From the NCBI GenBank assembly GCA_002483265.1, contig DLHO01000021.1:1-64000 (forward strand): DNA of 64,000 nucleotides. The letters run 5' to 3'. Shown here piece after piece: positions 6,942 to 15,747 of this stretch (within the stretch, counting starts at the first letter, position 1; the number at the start of each line of letters is the position of its first letter). The position numbers and the translations under genes are program-made. This DNA is from Flavobacteriales bacterium UBA7666. GTDB lineage: Bacteria > Bacteroidota > Bacteroidia > Flavobacteriales_D > Crocinitomicaceae. Below the pieces are notes generated by a model. The model did not search any database and had not been told where the DNA came from. It saw only the letters and a list, made by a program, of their open reading frames with translations.

Positions 6942-9900
6942 TTAGTGTATTACAGCAATAAATCCACTTTTAAATTCGATTTTTTCATTTGAATACGTTA
7001 CAATAATGGTGTAAGTATAAATTCCATCAGGAACAGTCAAACCATTATGTTTACCATTCCATGTATCCGTTGTACTTTTTAGAGCTCCAACCTCTTCACC
7101 CCAACGGTTATATATTCTGCAATCGATTTCACCGATACAAACACCCTCAACTTTCCAAAGATTATTATAGATATCTTCATTAGGTGTGAAGGAATTTGGA
7201 ATATATAGGAGATTTTCGATATCCGCTTCAAAGGCAATAAGTGTATCCATAGAACATCCCGTCTGGATGTTTTGAATACTCAGAGAATAAGTTCCATCCG
7301 TCAGATTCAAATAACTGGTTTCCGTTGAAAAACCGGCATTATTAAAGTTGATGGAAAGAACTCCGCCGGTTCCCGGTTTGTTTTGAATAACGATACTCCC
7401 TTTTTCAAGACACAGCGGATCAGACGCCAGAATATCCACATTTGGGGATGCATTTGGATCTACTTTGATAATAATACTGTCCTCTGCAATACAACCATTT
7501 GCTGTTGATGCAAATACATGAATGTTCACTTCCTGATTGCCAATTTGTGCCGTTGGATTTGAACAAGTTGTGCAGCTTAAATCTCCTGCAGGACTCCACA
7601 AAAAGGAGGTGAATGGTACACTGGAATTATAGGTTAAAGGAATAGATACATTTCCACAAGTAACAATATCTGATCCCAAATCTAGCTGAGGAGTAGGGGC
7701 AGGAGTTATCCGAACAGTATCTGATTGCACATTTCCACAGGAATCCGTAACAGTTACCCAATAAGTCCCGATTCCATAAGCTGTAAATGTTCTGCCGGTG
7801 CTTCCGTCATTCCAGTTATAATCCAGAAAACCTGCTCCGGCATCGAATACATGGGTTCCGGATACACAAACCGAAGTATCATTCCCCAAATCCAATTGAG
7901 TTGGGGTTCCATTGGTTAGGGTAAGTCTAATCGTATCTGTTGAAGTACAGAATTGACGGAAACTTACATCATCGAACCCAAAATCGACACCATAACCATT
8001 CGTTTCTAGGTTGACGATTCGAATCGTGACGGAAGAGTTTACTGTAGAATTCCACATGGTAAGACCATATTCATCCCAGATAAAGTTGTTGTTGGGAGGA
8101 ACAGTTAGCCCTGTTTCAATGGATATTATGGAATCTCCTGTAACGTCCCCGATGAGGTGGATTTCGAAAATGGGCTCATTTGCACCTGCCCGTGTTGCCC
8201 AAAATGAAAAACGATAAGGAGTATTTGGATTTAAACCTAAAACGGTTTGTTCGTAGATCATTGTCGGACCATTTACACAACCGTCGAGCGACATAAACAT
8301 CGAATCGCTTGAAGGTGTATGATCATCCATTGTAGGGAATGAGATGTTGAAGAAAGTCGGAGCAACATAATAATTACACGGAGAATAAAGTGAGGTGTAA
8401 AGCATATCACTCGAAAAGCCTGTGTTTCCGGATGAAAAATTCCAATTAGTTACCATTTCAGGACCAATCTTCGTTGCTGCAACCACATAGTCGATATTCG
8501 CACTGATTGTTGCAGTTGGGTTTGCGATGTTCGGATTGCTCAAACCTGTTGTTGGTGTCCAGGAATAGATATCAAAGCCTGGTGAAGCACTCAGCTGCGC
8601 AGGATCGTTGTGACAAGCTAAACGATCGGCTCCTGCAGAAACAGGATCACATGAACAGTTTTCATCTGCTAAACCATCACCGTTGTCATCGATACCATTT
8701 CCACAAATTTCAGTGCAATTTGCATGACAGGATTGATCTAAAGAATCGGGTTGGTCAGTGGACCACGCGATGGTGTTGCTGAAATACCCGTCGTTTGCAT
8801 TGGGCGTTGCGTCCACAATGGAGCTCCCACCTGACTGATTGAAATGGTAATAAAGTTCCAGGTTGTTTTCCGTTCCTGAAAGACATTGGGTATAATTTGC
8901 TGCAATTTCAGTTGAACTTAAAGGACGGCTCCAGATTCGCACTTCATCCATCAAAGCACCACTTGGTGGGCCTGGATATCCCGGAACAAAAGCTTGATCC
9001 CAACTCAATCTCGTGGGAATAATCCGATTGAACGGAGCTGAATTGACAAATTTTGAATCAACAAGCTGCCCGTTTACATAGAGATAGGAAGTTTGATTCA
9101 GATAATCCATAACACCGGCTGCATGATACCAAACACCGGTTTGGAATCCGCCGGAAGGAATGTAATCACACATGTTTCCGTTTGGCCCGCCAAGGCTATT
9201 TGGTGCATCAACCCGAAAAATCAAATGATCAGCAGGGGCAGCTCCTCCCGGCCAGCCAAATCCAAGGCAAATATCTTCGTATACAACATTATCGATCGCA
9301 TCGATCAAAGGTCTTGCTGGAGAGGAACCACCTGGTAATGGTGTTACGATATTGAACCAACATTCCCAGGTGAAACCATTACTGCTAATGTATGCCTGAT
9401 TGTTGGGAAAAGGAACGGCATCATCGGTATTGACCAATTCGATGGAACCGAAACAGGAAGAAACAACCGGCTGATTGACCATGATTTTTACAGAATCTAT
9501 TCCGTCCAGACAAAATGCGGGATTCGTACTGGGAACTCTGAATTTCATCCAGTAAGTTCCAGGAGTTGTAAAGGTATAAGTCAAAGAAGTTCCGGTACCG
9601 AGAACACTACTCGGATTGAGATACCAATAAGGTGAAGGACTATTCGTAGTTGCGGTGAAATTGATACTGTTCCCGGCCAGAATAGTTGTGTTTGAAACCG
9701 GATTGGTGATCAAAGCAGTAATCGGTGTAGGGCAGGGTGGAGTACAACTCAAACAGTTCAGTAAACTACCTCTGACATTTGTTAGAAAGTAATACATGCG
9801 GTCGTATTGCCCTTGCGTGAATTGATTGTAGCAGGCAAAAGCGCTGTAGTCCATGTAATCATCACTCAAATCAGCGACATCTGTTGTAAACGGATTGTTT

Positions 9901-10715
9901 GCAGATGGATCATCTGCATCTGTACTACAGGAATTTGCAGCAGGATTACAGGCAGCAAAAGTCGTTTGATCGGGTGGAGTGTCACAAACCTGATCTCCAT
10001 CGACCATGCAGTTGGAATTTCCGCAACCGCCTTCAAATGTGTGGTACAAACCAAGGTAATGTCCTATTTCGTGCGCCCCAACAGCATCTGTAGTAGCGTT
10101 ATTTCCAAAGAATCCAGCTTCAATAACAATACCGTCCATGTTTAATCCGTGAGCCGAGGGCAGAAAAGCATAGCCAATGACACCGCTTCCCATGCTTAAA
10201 CTGGAAATTTCTTTGACCACCCAGATGTTCAGGTAGCAGGTCGGACTCCAGCGATTGATATCTTTTAATGCAATATCGTCCACCTCCATAATTTCATTGG
10301 TGAGCGGAGAACTGTTTCGTGTAATTCCGGTTGTGGCATTTCCGTTCGGATCCCGCTGAGCCAGACAAAATTGAATTTGATTGAACGGACTTGCTGCAAA
10401 TTTGGCGTTGATATTAGAAATGGCATTTTGCACCTGCGCATCACTGATGTTTTCCGGTCCGGATTGATGAATGATGTGAACTACAACAGGAATGGTCTGC
10501 AGTGATTTGGGAGTTCCGTGAGAACCACCTTTATTTTTTAGCAGACTATTTTGAAATTTTTCTTCGTCCAGTTGATGTTGTCGTGACTGCAGCATTGGAA
10601 TTGATCGATGAAGCAGATCTGTTGCACATCCATCAAAAACAGCTTTATATTCTATTTGTGAATAAGTGGAAAAACAGAATAGGCTTAGGAATAATCCCAA
10701 TAAAATAGTTTTCAT
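6942..10715 (-). CDS. Secreted M43 (pappalysin-type) metalloprotease with LamG-like and type B T9SS sorting domains
   Basis: About 1257 residues from the ATG at 10715, which gives a clean signal peptide (MKTILLGLFLSLFCFSTYSQ); the upstream extension has none. The zinc site HEIGHYLGLYH starts at residue 215 and fits HExxHxxGxxH of the M43 family. A concanavalin/LamG-like region follows, where GNNAYISSNGFTWECWF and LMDEVRIWSRPLS are visible. After that come an EICGNGIDDNGDGLADENC segment, Ig-like domains, and a C-terminal block of about 85 residues (PNSFTPNEDIYNNLW...IYNRWGEEV...W.G..NG) typical of the gliding-motility-associated type B sorting domain. Expected location is cell surface or medium via T9SS. 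Confidence 0.9.
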   Translation of the reverse strand: MKTILLGLFLSLFCFSTYSQIEYKAVFDGCATDLLHRSIPMLQSRQHQLDEEKFQNSLLKNKGGSHGTPKSLQTIPVVVHIIHQSGPENISDAQVQNAISNINAKFAASPFNQIQFCLAQRDPNGNATTGITRNSSPLTNEIMEVDDIALKDINRWSPTCYLNIWVVKEISSLSMGSGVIGYAFLPSAHGLNMDGIVIEAGFFGNNATTDAVGAHEIGHYLGLYHTFEGGCGNSNCMVDGDQVCDTPPDQTTFAACNPAANSCSTDADDPSANNPFTTDVADLSDDYMDYSAFACYNQFTQGQYDRMYYFLTNVRGSLLNCLSCTPPCPTPITALITNPVSNTTILAGNSINFTATTNSPSPYWYLNPSSVLGTGTSLTYTFTTPGTYWMKFRVPSTNPAFCLDGIDSVKIMVNQPVVSSCFGSIELVNTDDAVPFPNNQAYISSNGFTWECWFNIVTPLPGGSSPARPLIDAIDNVVYEDICLGFGWPGGAAPADHLIFRVDAPNSLGGPNGNMCDYIPSGGFQTGVWYHAAGVMDYLNQTSYLYVNGQLVDSKFVNSAPFNRIIPTRLSWDQAFVPGYPGPPSGALMDEVRIWSRPLSSTEIAANYTQCLSGTENNLELYYHFNQSGGSSIVDATPNANDGYFSNTIAWSTDQPDSLDQSCHANCTEICGNGIDDNGDGLADENCSCDPVSAGADRLACHNDPAQLSASPGFDIYSWTPTTGLSNPNIANPTATISANIDYVVAATKIGPEMVTNWNFSSGNTGFSSDMLYTSLYSPCNYYVAPTFFNISFPTMDDHTPSSDSMFMSLDGCVNGPTMIYEQTVLGLNPNTPYRFSFWATRAGANEPIFEIHLIGDVTGDSIISIETGLTVPPNNNFIWDEYGLTMWNSTVNSSVTIRIVNLETNGYGVDFGFDDVSFRQFCTSTDTIRLTLTNGTPTQLDLGNDTSVCVSGTHVFDAGAGFLDYNWNDGSTGRTFTAYGIGTYWVTVTDSCGNVQSDTVRITPAPTPQLDLGSDIVTCGNVSIPLTYNSSVPFTSFLWSPAGDLSCTTCSNPTAQIGNQEVNIHVFASTANGCIAEDSIIIKVDPNASPNVDILASDPLCLEKGSIVIQNKPGTGGVLSINFNNAGFSTETSYLNLTDGTYSLSIQNIQTGCSMDTLIAFEADIENLLYIPNSFTPNEDIYNNLWKVEGVCIGEIDCRIYNRWGEEVGALKSTTDTWNGKHNGLTVPDGIYTYTIIVTYSNEKIEFKSGFIAVIH

Positions 10716-10877
10716 CAGTAAAGGTTCTATTTTACAGAACGTGCTTTTTATCAATTGGTTGGCTGAAAATTGAATAAATAAAGAAAAGATTAAAACAAAC
10801 CACAATGGGTGAGATAAGCCCTGACTTTTACCTCAAGTGCTGTTGATACAAATTTCAAGATTATAAGATCGATTTCC

Positions 10878-10885
10878 TATATTTG
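10878..10885 (+). promoter_or_regulatory. -7 element TATATTTG
   Basis: Exact TAnnTTTG match 24 bases before the ATG of the type A T9SS protein gene at 10910. No convincing -33 partner is seen. Confidence 0.55.
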
Positions 10886-10909
10886 CCCTGAACTAATTTA
10901 ACATATATC

Positions 10910-12760
10910 ATGAATCAAAATCTAAAACAAGTACTGTTTTGGTTGACATTGGTTTGGTCTCTTTCGACCAATGCTCAGCTACAAATTATTAACCTTTCAA
11001 CAGGTTGGAATAATGGAATGACGAACACAAATATCGCTGAAGATACGTGGACAGTTACACTTCCGGATAATACCGTTGCTACACCAAGATCTTGTATTCT
11101 TACCAATGTATGGGAAGAAACCGGAATCAATCATTGGATCTCTCCATATGTAAGTAATACTGGCAGCGCATTGCCAAATGGTGCAGGAGGCACTTATACC
11201 TACAGAGCAAGTTTTAATGTGACGGCTGCCCGAATCGATTGTGCTACATTGTTAGTGACCGGTATGGGAGCTGATAATAGAATTACAGGAATGCAGATTA
11301 ATGGAAATAACATTCCTTTAACTTTACCCAATACGGATCATTTTCAGCTAATTAACGAAAATGTGATGTTATTCCTTAACCCGGCAAATCTTGTTGTTGG
11401 GTTGAATACATTGACAATTACAGTTAATAATGTCATTATAATAACTCCAACAAACTTTACAGGATTGAATTTTTGCGGGGAATTGCATATTAACGACGGG
11501 AATTTCAATATTCATCCGGAAGTTACCGGTCCTACTGTTATTTGCCAGGGGAGTCCGTTAACGTTTGGGGGCACACTTGCAGCCGGAAGCAGTCCCTCAA
11601 CTCATTATCTATGGAAAATTGTAGAATGTGACGCCGCAGGTAACCTGGTGGCGAATGGTTTATCATGGGAATCCTGGTATGTTGGTGTCCCGACAGGTAA
11701 TTATACTTTTCCTTCCAATCTGAACCTGGTATGCGGTAAGTATTACATGGCCGTATTGGCTGGCGTGCGTCAAAGCGCCTGCTCCAACTGGGCTCAGGAT
11801 CTCCATATCTTCAATTATGCCTGTAAACCAGGTGCAAATGCCGGAGCAGATAAAACCATTTGTCAAAGCGAATGTGTTAATATTGGTACTGCGATCGGTA
11901 GTAAGGGTGTTACTTACAGCTGGTCAGCTAATGGAGCAACGGTCGGAACAGGTGTTAATATTACGGTTTGTCCGGAAGTCACTACAACTTATACGGTCAC
12001 TGCTACAAGTTCTACAACAGGCTGTACCTCTACAGATCAGGTGACCGTTACCGTGTTGCCAAACCAACCGCGCTTTAACATTAGTACAAACACTGCTAAT
12101 AATGACTATTATACAGTTACAGGGACACCTATCGTGATGAACGCAAACACAGTCTCCGGTTTCGGACAATATTGGTCAGTAGAGGAGTTGGATGCAAATA
12201 ACAACAATCTGTTTAATATTCAGAATCCTACCGTTTGGTGGCCTTACCCTGCAAGTTGTACTTTTACCGGATTTGATGATTATTCACTGAACTATTCAGG
12301 GAATGTCAATACACTTCCGGGTTCACCTTCCGCAGGACGGTTTCTTTACAATCATACTTACCGTATTACACGGGCAACCTGGAATGACAACTGTGACTGG
12401 AACGCTTATGCTTACGTCTTAACAACCGTAAAAAGTGCAAACAGTGACGGATATCAAGTCATTGTACAAGAAACAAAAGCTCCGGGTTTCAGACCAATGT
12501 CACAGCTAGCAACAACAAACAACTGGAATGTTAGTCCGAACCCAAGTATTGGCGTTTTCAATATTTCTAGCGAATCTCAGGAAACCGAAAGAACAGTATT
12601 CGAAGTGTTTGATTTGTTTGGTAAAAAGATTGAAAGTAAGGTTATTGAAGCTGGAACAACATCATTGTCTCTTAACCTGAGTGACAATGCTAAAGGTGTT
12701 TACATTTTGAATATTACTACAAATGATGTAATTAGGACACATAAAATTACCCTTGAGTAA
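10910..12760 (+). CDS. Secreted protein with type A T9SS sorting domain
   Basis: 616 residues. The signal peptide ends at about TNAQ (residues 1-22). The middle holds Ig/PKD-like segments (GPTVICQGSPLTFGG; CPEVTTTYTVTATSSTTGCTSTDQVTVTV). The last 80 residues (NWNVSPNPSIGVFNISS...FEVFDLFGKKIESK...KGVYILNI) are a type A Por-secretion sorting domain. No catalytic motif is recognised. It is divergent from the M43 protease gene, and the pair may be co-regulated cargo. Confidence 0.85.
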   Translation: MNQNLKQVLFWLTLVWSLSTNAQLQIINLSTGWNNGMTNTNIAEDTWTVTLPDNTVATPRSCILTNVWEETGINHWISPYVSNTGSALPNGAGGTYTYRASFNVTAARIDCATLLVTGMGADNRITGMQINGNNIPLTLPNTDHFQLINENVMLFLNPANLVVGLNTLTITVNNVIIITPTNFTGLNFCGELHINDGNFNIHPEVTGPTVICQGSPLTFGGTLAAGSSPSTHYLWKIVECDAAGNLVANGLSWESWYVGVPTGNYTFPSNLNLVCGKYYMAVLAGVRQSACSNWAQDLHIFNYACKPGANAGADKTICQSECVNIGTAIGSKGVTYSWSANGATVGTGVNITVCPEVTTTYTVTATSSTTGCTSTDQVTVTVLPNQPRFNISTNTANNDYYTVTGTPIVMNANTVSGFGQYWSVEELDANNNNLFNIQNPTVWWPYPASCTFTGFDDYSLNYSGNVNTLPGSPSAGRFLYNHTYRITRATWNDNCDWNAYAYVLTTVKSANSDGYQVIVQETKAPGFRPMSQLATTNNWNVSPNPSIGVFNISSESQETERTVFEVFDLFGKKIESKVIEAGTTSLSLNLSDNAKGVYILNITTNDVIRTHKITLE

Positions 12761-12774
12761 TTAAATTTAAATGA

Positions 12775-12802
12775 AAAAGGCTGCCTGTTGGGGCAGCCTT
12801 TT
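12775..12802. terminator. Bidirectional terminator
   Basis: A perfect 11-bp stem (AAAAGGCTGCC / GGCAGCCTTTT) with a 6-base loop lies between two converging genes, with A and T tracts on either side. Confidence 0.9.
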
Positions 12803-12810
12803 CAATTTAG

Positions 12811-13068
12811 TTATTTATCAATCGAACCGGTAACCCGCTTCATGAATTCATTCAGTGCATCTTTCTGAGATTTTCCAGCCTTGATTTCCTTGTGAACTTC
12901 AAGAGCTCCGGAGAAATTGGAAAGCAGCTCTCCAATCACATCCAGTTCTTCATCTTTCAATCCGGGAGCATCAATCAAATGTTCCAGCGTATCAATCGTT
13001 TCGTTCACGTAGTCTTCATCATTTTCTTCGATGAAAGCTACCATATGTTTAATTACCGGCAACCGCAT
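12811..13068 (-). CDS. DUF6952-type small acidic protein
   Basis: 85 residues (MRLPVIKHMVAFIEENDEDYVNETIDTLEHL...), predicted all-helical and acidic, no signal peptide. It overlaps the end of the thioredoxin gene by 20 bases. In Flavobacteriia, proteins like this are found behind a thioredoxin and a peroxiredoxin gene, and the name DUF6952 is assigned from memory of that family. It is probably part of the same peroxide-response operon; its role is unknown. Confidence 0.7.
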   Translation of the reverse strand: MRLPVIKHMVAFIEENDEDYVNETIDTLEHLIDAPGLKDEELDVIGELLSNFSGALEVHKEIKAGKSQKDALNEFMKRVTGSIDK

Positions 13069-13363
13069 CTTTGATCTCTTGAATGATTTCCACTTTGTTT
13101 CCTTGAGCTTGTTTTACCAATTTTCCATCTACAAAGCCAGCAAAAGTAGGCAAGTTGGAAACATCTGCAAATTTGCGCGAATTTGGTAATTTCTCTGCAT
13201 CCACATAATAGAACTCTATATCCGGATTTTCCTCTGCCATACGCTTAAACTTTGGCTTCGTGATTTTACAGTTACCACACCATGATGCTCCGTATTGAAC
13301 CATCACTTTTTGATTGGTACTCAATAACTGCTCTAAATTATCTTCTGTTAACTCTGTAAACAT
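13049..13363 (-). CDS. Thioredoxin family protein
   Basis: 104 residues with the active site WCGNC (Cys29 and Cys32) in place of the classic WCGPC, and the cis-Pro loop SNLPTFAGF. No signal peptide, so cytoplasmic. It sits 10 bases after the peroxiredoxin gene and overlaps the small downstream gene, so it is a good candidate for the electron donor to that peroxiredoxin. Confidence 0.9.
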   Translation of the reverse strand: MFTELTEDNLEQLLSTNQKVMVQYGASWCGNCKITKPKFKRMAEENPDIEFYYVDAEKLPNSRKFADVSNLPTFAGFVDGKLVKQAQGNKVEIIQEIKDAVAGN

Positions 13364-13373
13364 GATTTCGTTC

Positions 13374-13991
13374 TTAGTTTTTGCTTAAATATTCTGCAGT
13401 ACTTGTACGGTCAGCTTTCATCGCGTCTTTTCCTTCTTCCCAGTTTGCAGGACATACTTCACCATGTGTTTGAACATGTGTGTAAGCATCTACCAAACGG
13501 ATGTACTCCTGAACGTTACGTCCTACAGGCATGTGGTTAATTGACTCGTGGAAAACAGTTCCTTCTTCGTCAATTAAATACGTTGCGCGGTAAGTAACAT
13601 TGTCACCTGCTGAATCCTCATCATATGGATCGAAGTCCAAAATGTCTAATTCCTCTGCCAAACGACGCGTTGAATCTGCAATCAATGGAAACTTAACTCC
13701 CTCAATACCACCGTTGTCTTTTGCTGTGTTTAACCATGCAAAGTGAACTTCAGCTGTATCACAAGAAGCTCCGATAACCAAGGTGTTGCGTTTTGCAAAA
13801 TCAGCAGATGCTTCCTGAAAAGCGTGAATTTCTGTCGGACAAACGAAAGTGAAATCTTTCGGGTACCAAAACAATAGGACTTTTTTCTTGTTTTCGATTG
13901 CATGTCTCAATACATCAATTTGGAAAGTATCTCCCATTTCATCCATTGCATTCACCAATACTGACGGGAATTTTTTACCTACTACACTCAT
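13374..13991 (-). CDS. Typical 2-Cys peroxiredoxin (AhpC/TSA family)
   Basis: 205 residues. The peroxidatic Cys51 lies in FTFVCPTE and the resolving Cys180 in GEVCPANW, so both halves of the 2-Cys mechanism are present. It reduces hydrogen peroxide and organic hydroperoxides in the cytoplasm. It is first in a three-gene operon with thioredoxin and DUF6952. Dps and an OxyR-type regulator lie just upstream, which fits peroxide-induced control. Confidence 0.93.
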   Translation of the reverse strand: MSVVGKKFPSVLVNAMDEMGDTFQIDVLRHAIENKKKVLLFWYPKDFTFVCPTEIHAFQEASADFAKRNTLVIGASCDTAEVHFAWLNTAKDNGGIEGVKFPLIADSTRRLAEELDILDFDPYDEDSAGDNVTYRATYLIDEEGTVFHESINHMPVGRNVQEYIRLVDAYTHVQTHGEVCPANWEEGKDAMKADRTSTAEYLSKN

Positions 13992-14102
13992 TTTTTATTT
14001 GTTTTTATTTATTATTTCAATAGTATAAAAGAATTGAACATTTTCTTATGACATAAATCAGGTTCGAGAATTAAGTTTTTTCTTAGAATCCTGATGTCCA
14101 AA

Positions 14103-14549
14103 TTATTTCCCCAGCCAGGCCGCGAACATCCAATTCGTTTTTTCCTTCTCGCGAACCAAGTCACTGATCATAGAATTTGTTCCTTCGTCTCCCAAATCAG
14201 CCGATTCGGATAAGATCTCACGCTCCAGTTTCAGGATTGCTTCCTGTGCACTCAGAATGTAAGTCATGCCTTCTTTTCCATCATGAATGGTCGCATTTTC
14301 TTGCAATGCACTGTTTTTTAAGTAATCCTCAAAGCGGTGAAGAGGAGTGATCCCAAGAGTTAGGATTCGTTCTGCTAAATCGTCAATAATGACCTGTGTG
14401 CGAGTATACAATTCTTCGTATTTCAAATGCAATTCAAAGAAGTTGTTTCCTTTTATATTCCAGTGAATCGCACGTAAATTTTGATAATGTACCTGATACG
14501 TTGCCAAAAGACGATTCATTTTATTAGTTAAATCTTGTTGTGAACTCAT
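14103..14549 (-). CDS. dps: Dps-family ferritin-like protein
   Basis: 148 residues from ATG 14549; another ATG nine codons upstream (14576) is possible but falls in an inverted repeat. The inter-subunit ferroxidase ligands are all present with canonical spacing: His29, His41, Asp56, Glu60. Dps dodecamers oxidise Fe(II) with hydrogen peroxide, store iron and protect DNA. It is divergent from oxyR. The lysine-rich DNA-binding tail of E. coli Dps is not obvious, so DNA binding is uncertain. Confidence 0.9.
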   Translation of the reverse strand: MSSQQDLTNKMNRLLATYQVHYQNLRAIHWNIKGNNFFELHLKYEELYTRTQVIIDDLAERILTLGITPLHRFEDYLKNSALQENATIHDGKEGMTYILSAQEAILKLEREILSESADLGDEGTNSMISDLVREKEKTNWMFAAWLGK

Positions 14550-14567
14550 AGCTTTTTTAGATTTTAT

Positions 14568-14625
14568 GAGACTCAAGGCCTAAGACGATAAACTCAAGAC
14601 AAAATTGTCTAAAGCCTTTAGTCTC
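14568..14625. repeat. Imperfect inverted repeat between dps and oxyR
   Basis: GAGACTCAAGGCCTAAGAC at 14568-14586 is complementary, with four mismatches, to GTCTAAAGCCTTTAGTCTC at 14607-14625. The sequence around it is low in complexity (CTCAAGAC, GTCTTTGGTC). It may be a hairpin or a degraded dispersed repeat. Confidence 0.55.
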
Positions 14626-14718
14626 GTGTCTTTGGTCTTTTTCCATACTTCAAAGGTGCTCATTTTGTAAATATAAATGTTATTGATTAACTTTATAAAT
14701 CCATAGAATTAATTTATA

Positions 14719-15639
14719 ATGATTTCACCACAGCAAATTGCCTACATTCTTGCCGTTTATGAAACCGGTTCAATCAGCAGAGCCGCAGAACAATGTTTTG
14801 TTACTCAGCCCACACTTTCCATGCAATTAAAGAAAGCAGAAGAGTTACTTGGACATATCATCTTTCATCGGGATGCCAATTCCATGGAGCTGACCGATTT
14901 CGGAAAATCCTTGATTCCTCTTTTACAGCAGATACAGGGAGATTTTGGTGCAATTGACCGGATCAGTCAAATCCATTCCGGAACGTATAAAGAACGCTTG
15001 CGAATTGGTGTTATTCCTACTGTTGCAGCTTATTTGTTATTGGATAATTTTCAGGAATGGCAGACACTTCTTCCCAATACTCAGGTTTTCGTAGAAGAAT
15101 TGAAAACGGAAGAGTTAATTGAAGCTTTGGATCAGCGAAAGGTTGATTTGGCAATTTTAGCCGGTCCTCTGAATCAAAATAATTACCGGATCACACCGCT
15201 ATTTATGGAAGAAATTTTAGCATATGCTCCAAGTATTTCCGGGGAAATATTACTGGTAGATCAACTAAAGGATTTACAACCCTGGCTTTTAAATAAGGGA
15301 AATTGTCTGCGAACCCAAATGATGCAGTTTTGTGCTATTGATGATGATCTTCCTTCCAGTTGGAATTACCAGGGAGGAAATATGGATCTGTTGATGCGTA
15401 TGGTTGACCAGCAAGGAGGATATACTTTGATCCCCGAATATTATCATCCATTTGTTTCTCAAACTACCGAATTCAAATCGATTCGTGATAATCAGGGTTC
15501 TTTCCCCGGAAGATCTATTATTGCTGTTAGTGCGTTTCGACATGCCAATTGGGATTCTATGGAGAAGATCATTCGATCCATTCAGCATAAATACGGAAAG
15601 CCGGTTTCGAAAGAACTGGAATTGTTGAGTTGGAAATAA
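14719..15639 (+). CDS. oxyR: OxyR-type LysR-family transcription regulator
   Basis: 306 residues: an N-terminal winged HTH (QQIAYILAVYETGSISRAAEQCFVTQPTLSMQLKKAEELLG) and a LysR substrate domain. The redox pair of OxyR is visible as Cys196 and Cys205 in CLRTQMMQFC, with the same nine-residue spacing as Cys199 and Cys208 of E. coli OxyR. Peroxide forms a disulfide between them and switches transcription on. It is divergent from dps and close to peroxiredoxin and thioredoxin genes, the expected regulon. Confidence 0.88.
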   Translation: MISPQQIAYILAVYETGSISRAAEQCFVTQPTLSMQLKKAEELLGHIIFHRDANSMELTDFGKSLIPLLQQIQGDFGAIDRISQIHSGTYKERLRIGVIPTVAAYLLLDNFQEWQTLLPNTQVFVEELKTEELIEALDQRKVDLAILAGPLNQNNYRITPLFMEEILAYAPSISGEILLVDQLKDLQPWLLNKGNCLRTQMMQFCAIDDDLPSSWNYQGGNMDLLMRMVDQQGGYTLIPEYYHPFVSQTTEFKSIRDNQGSFPGRSIIAVSAFRHANWDSMEKIIRSIQHKYGKPVSKELELLSWK

Positions 15640-15641
15640 GC

Positions 15642-15716
15642 GGGAATTATCAACGGAGTAATTATCAAGAATAAAATTTCCCTTGATAATTGGGGCATTT
15701 ATAATTGATAATTCCC
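15642..15716. repeat. Nested inverted repeats downstream of oxyR
   Basis: The outer arms GGGAATTATCAA (15642-15653) and TTGATAATTCCC (15705-15716) are perfectly complementary. Inside them, AATTATCAAG (15660-15669) pairs perfectly with CTTGATAATT (15682-15691). All four arms share AATTATCAA, so alternative pairings are possible. It could end oxyR transcription or be a folded mobile repeat. Confidence 0.7.
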
Positions 15717-15719
15717 TCT

Positions 15720-15727
15720 TATCTTTG
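15720..15727 (+). promoter_or_regulatory. -7 element TATCTTTG
   Basis: Exact TAnnTTTG match 20 bases before the ATG of the CAP-domain protein gene. Confidence 0.55.
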
Positions 15728-15747
15728 TACTTCAACTTCAATACCGA

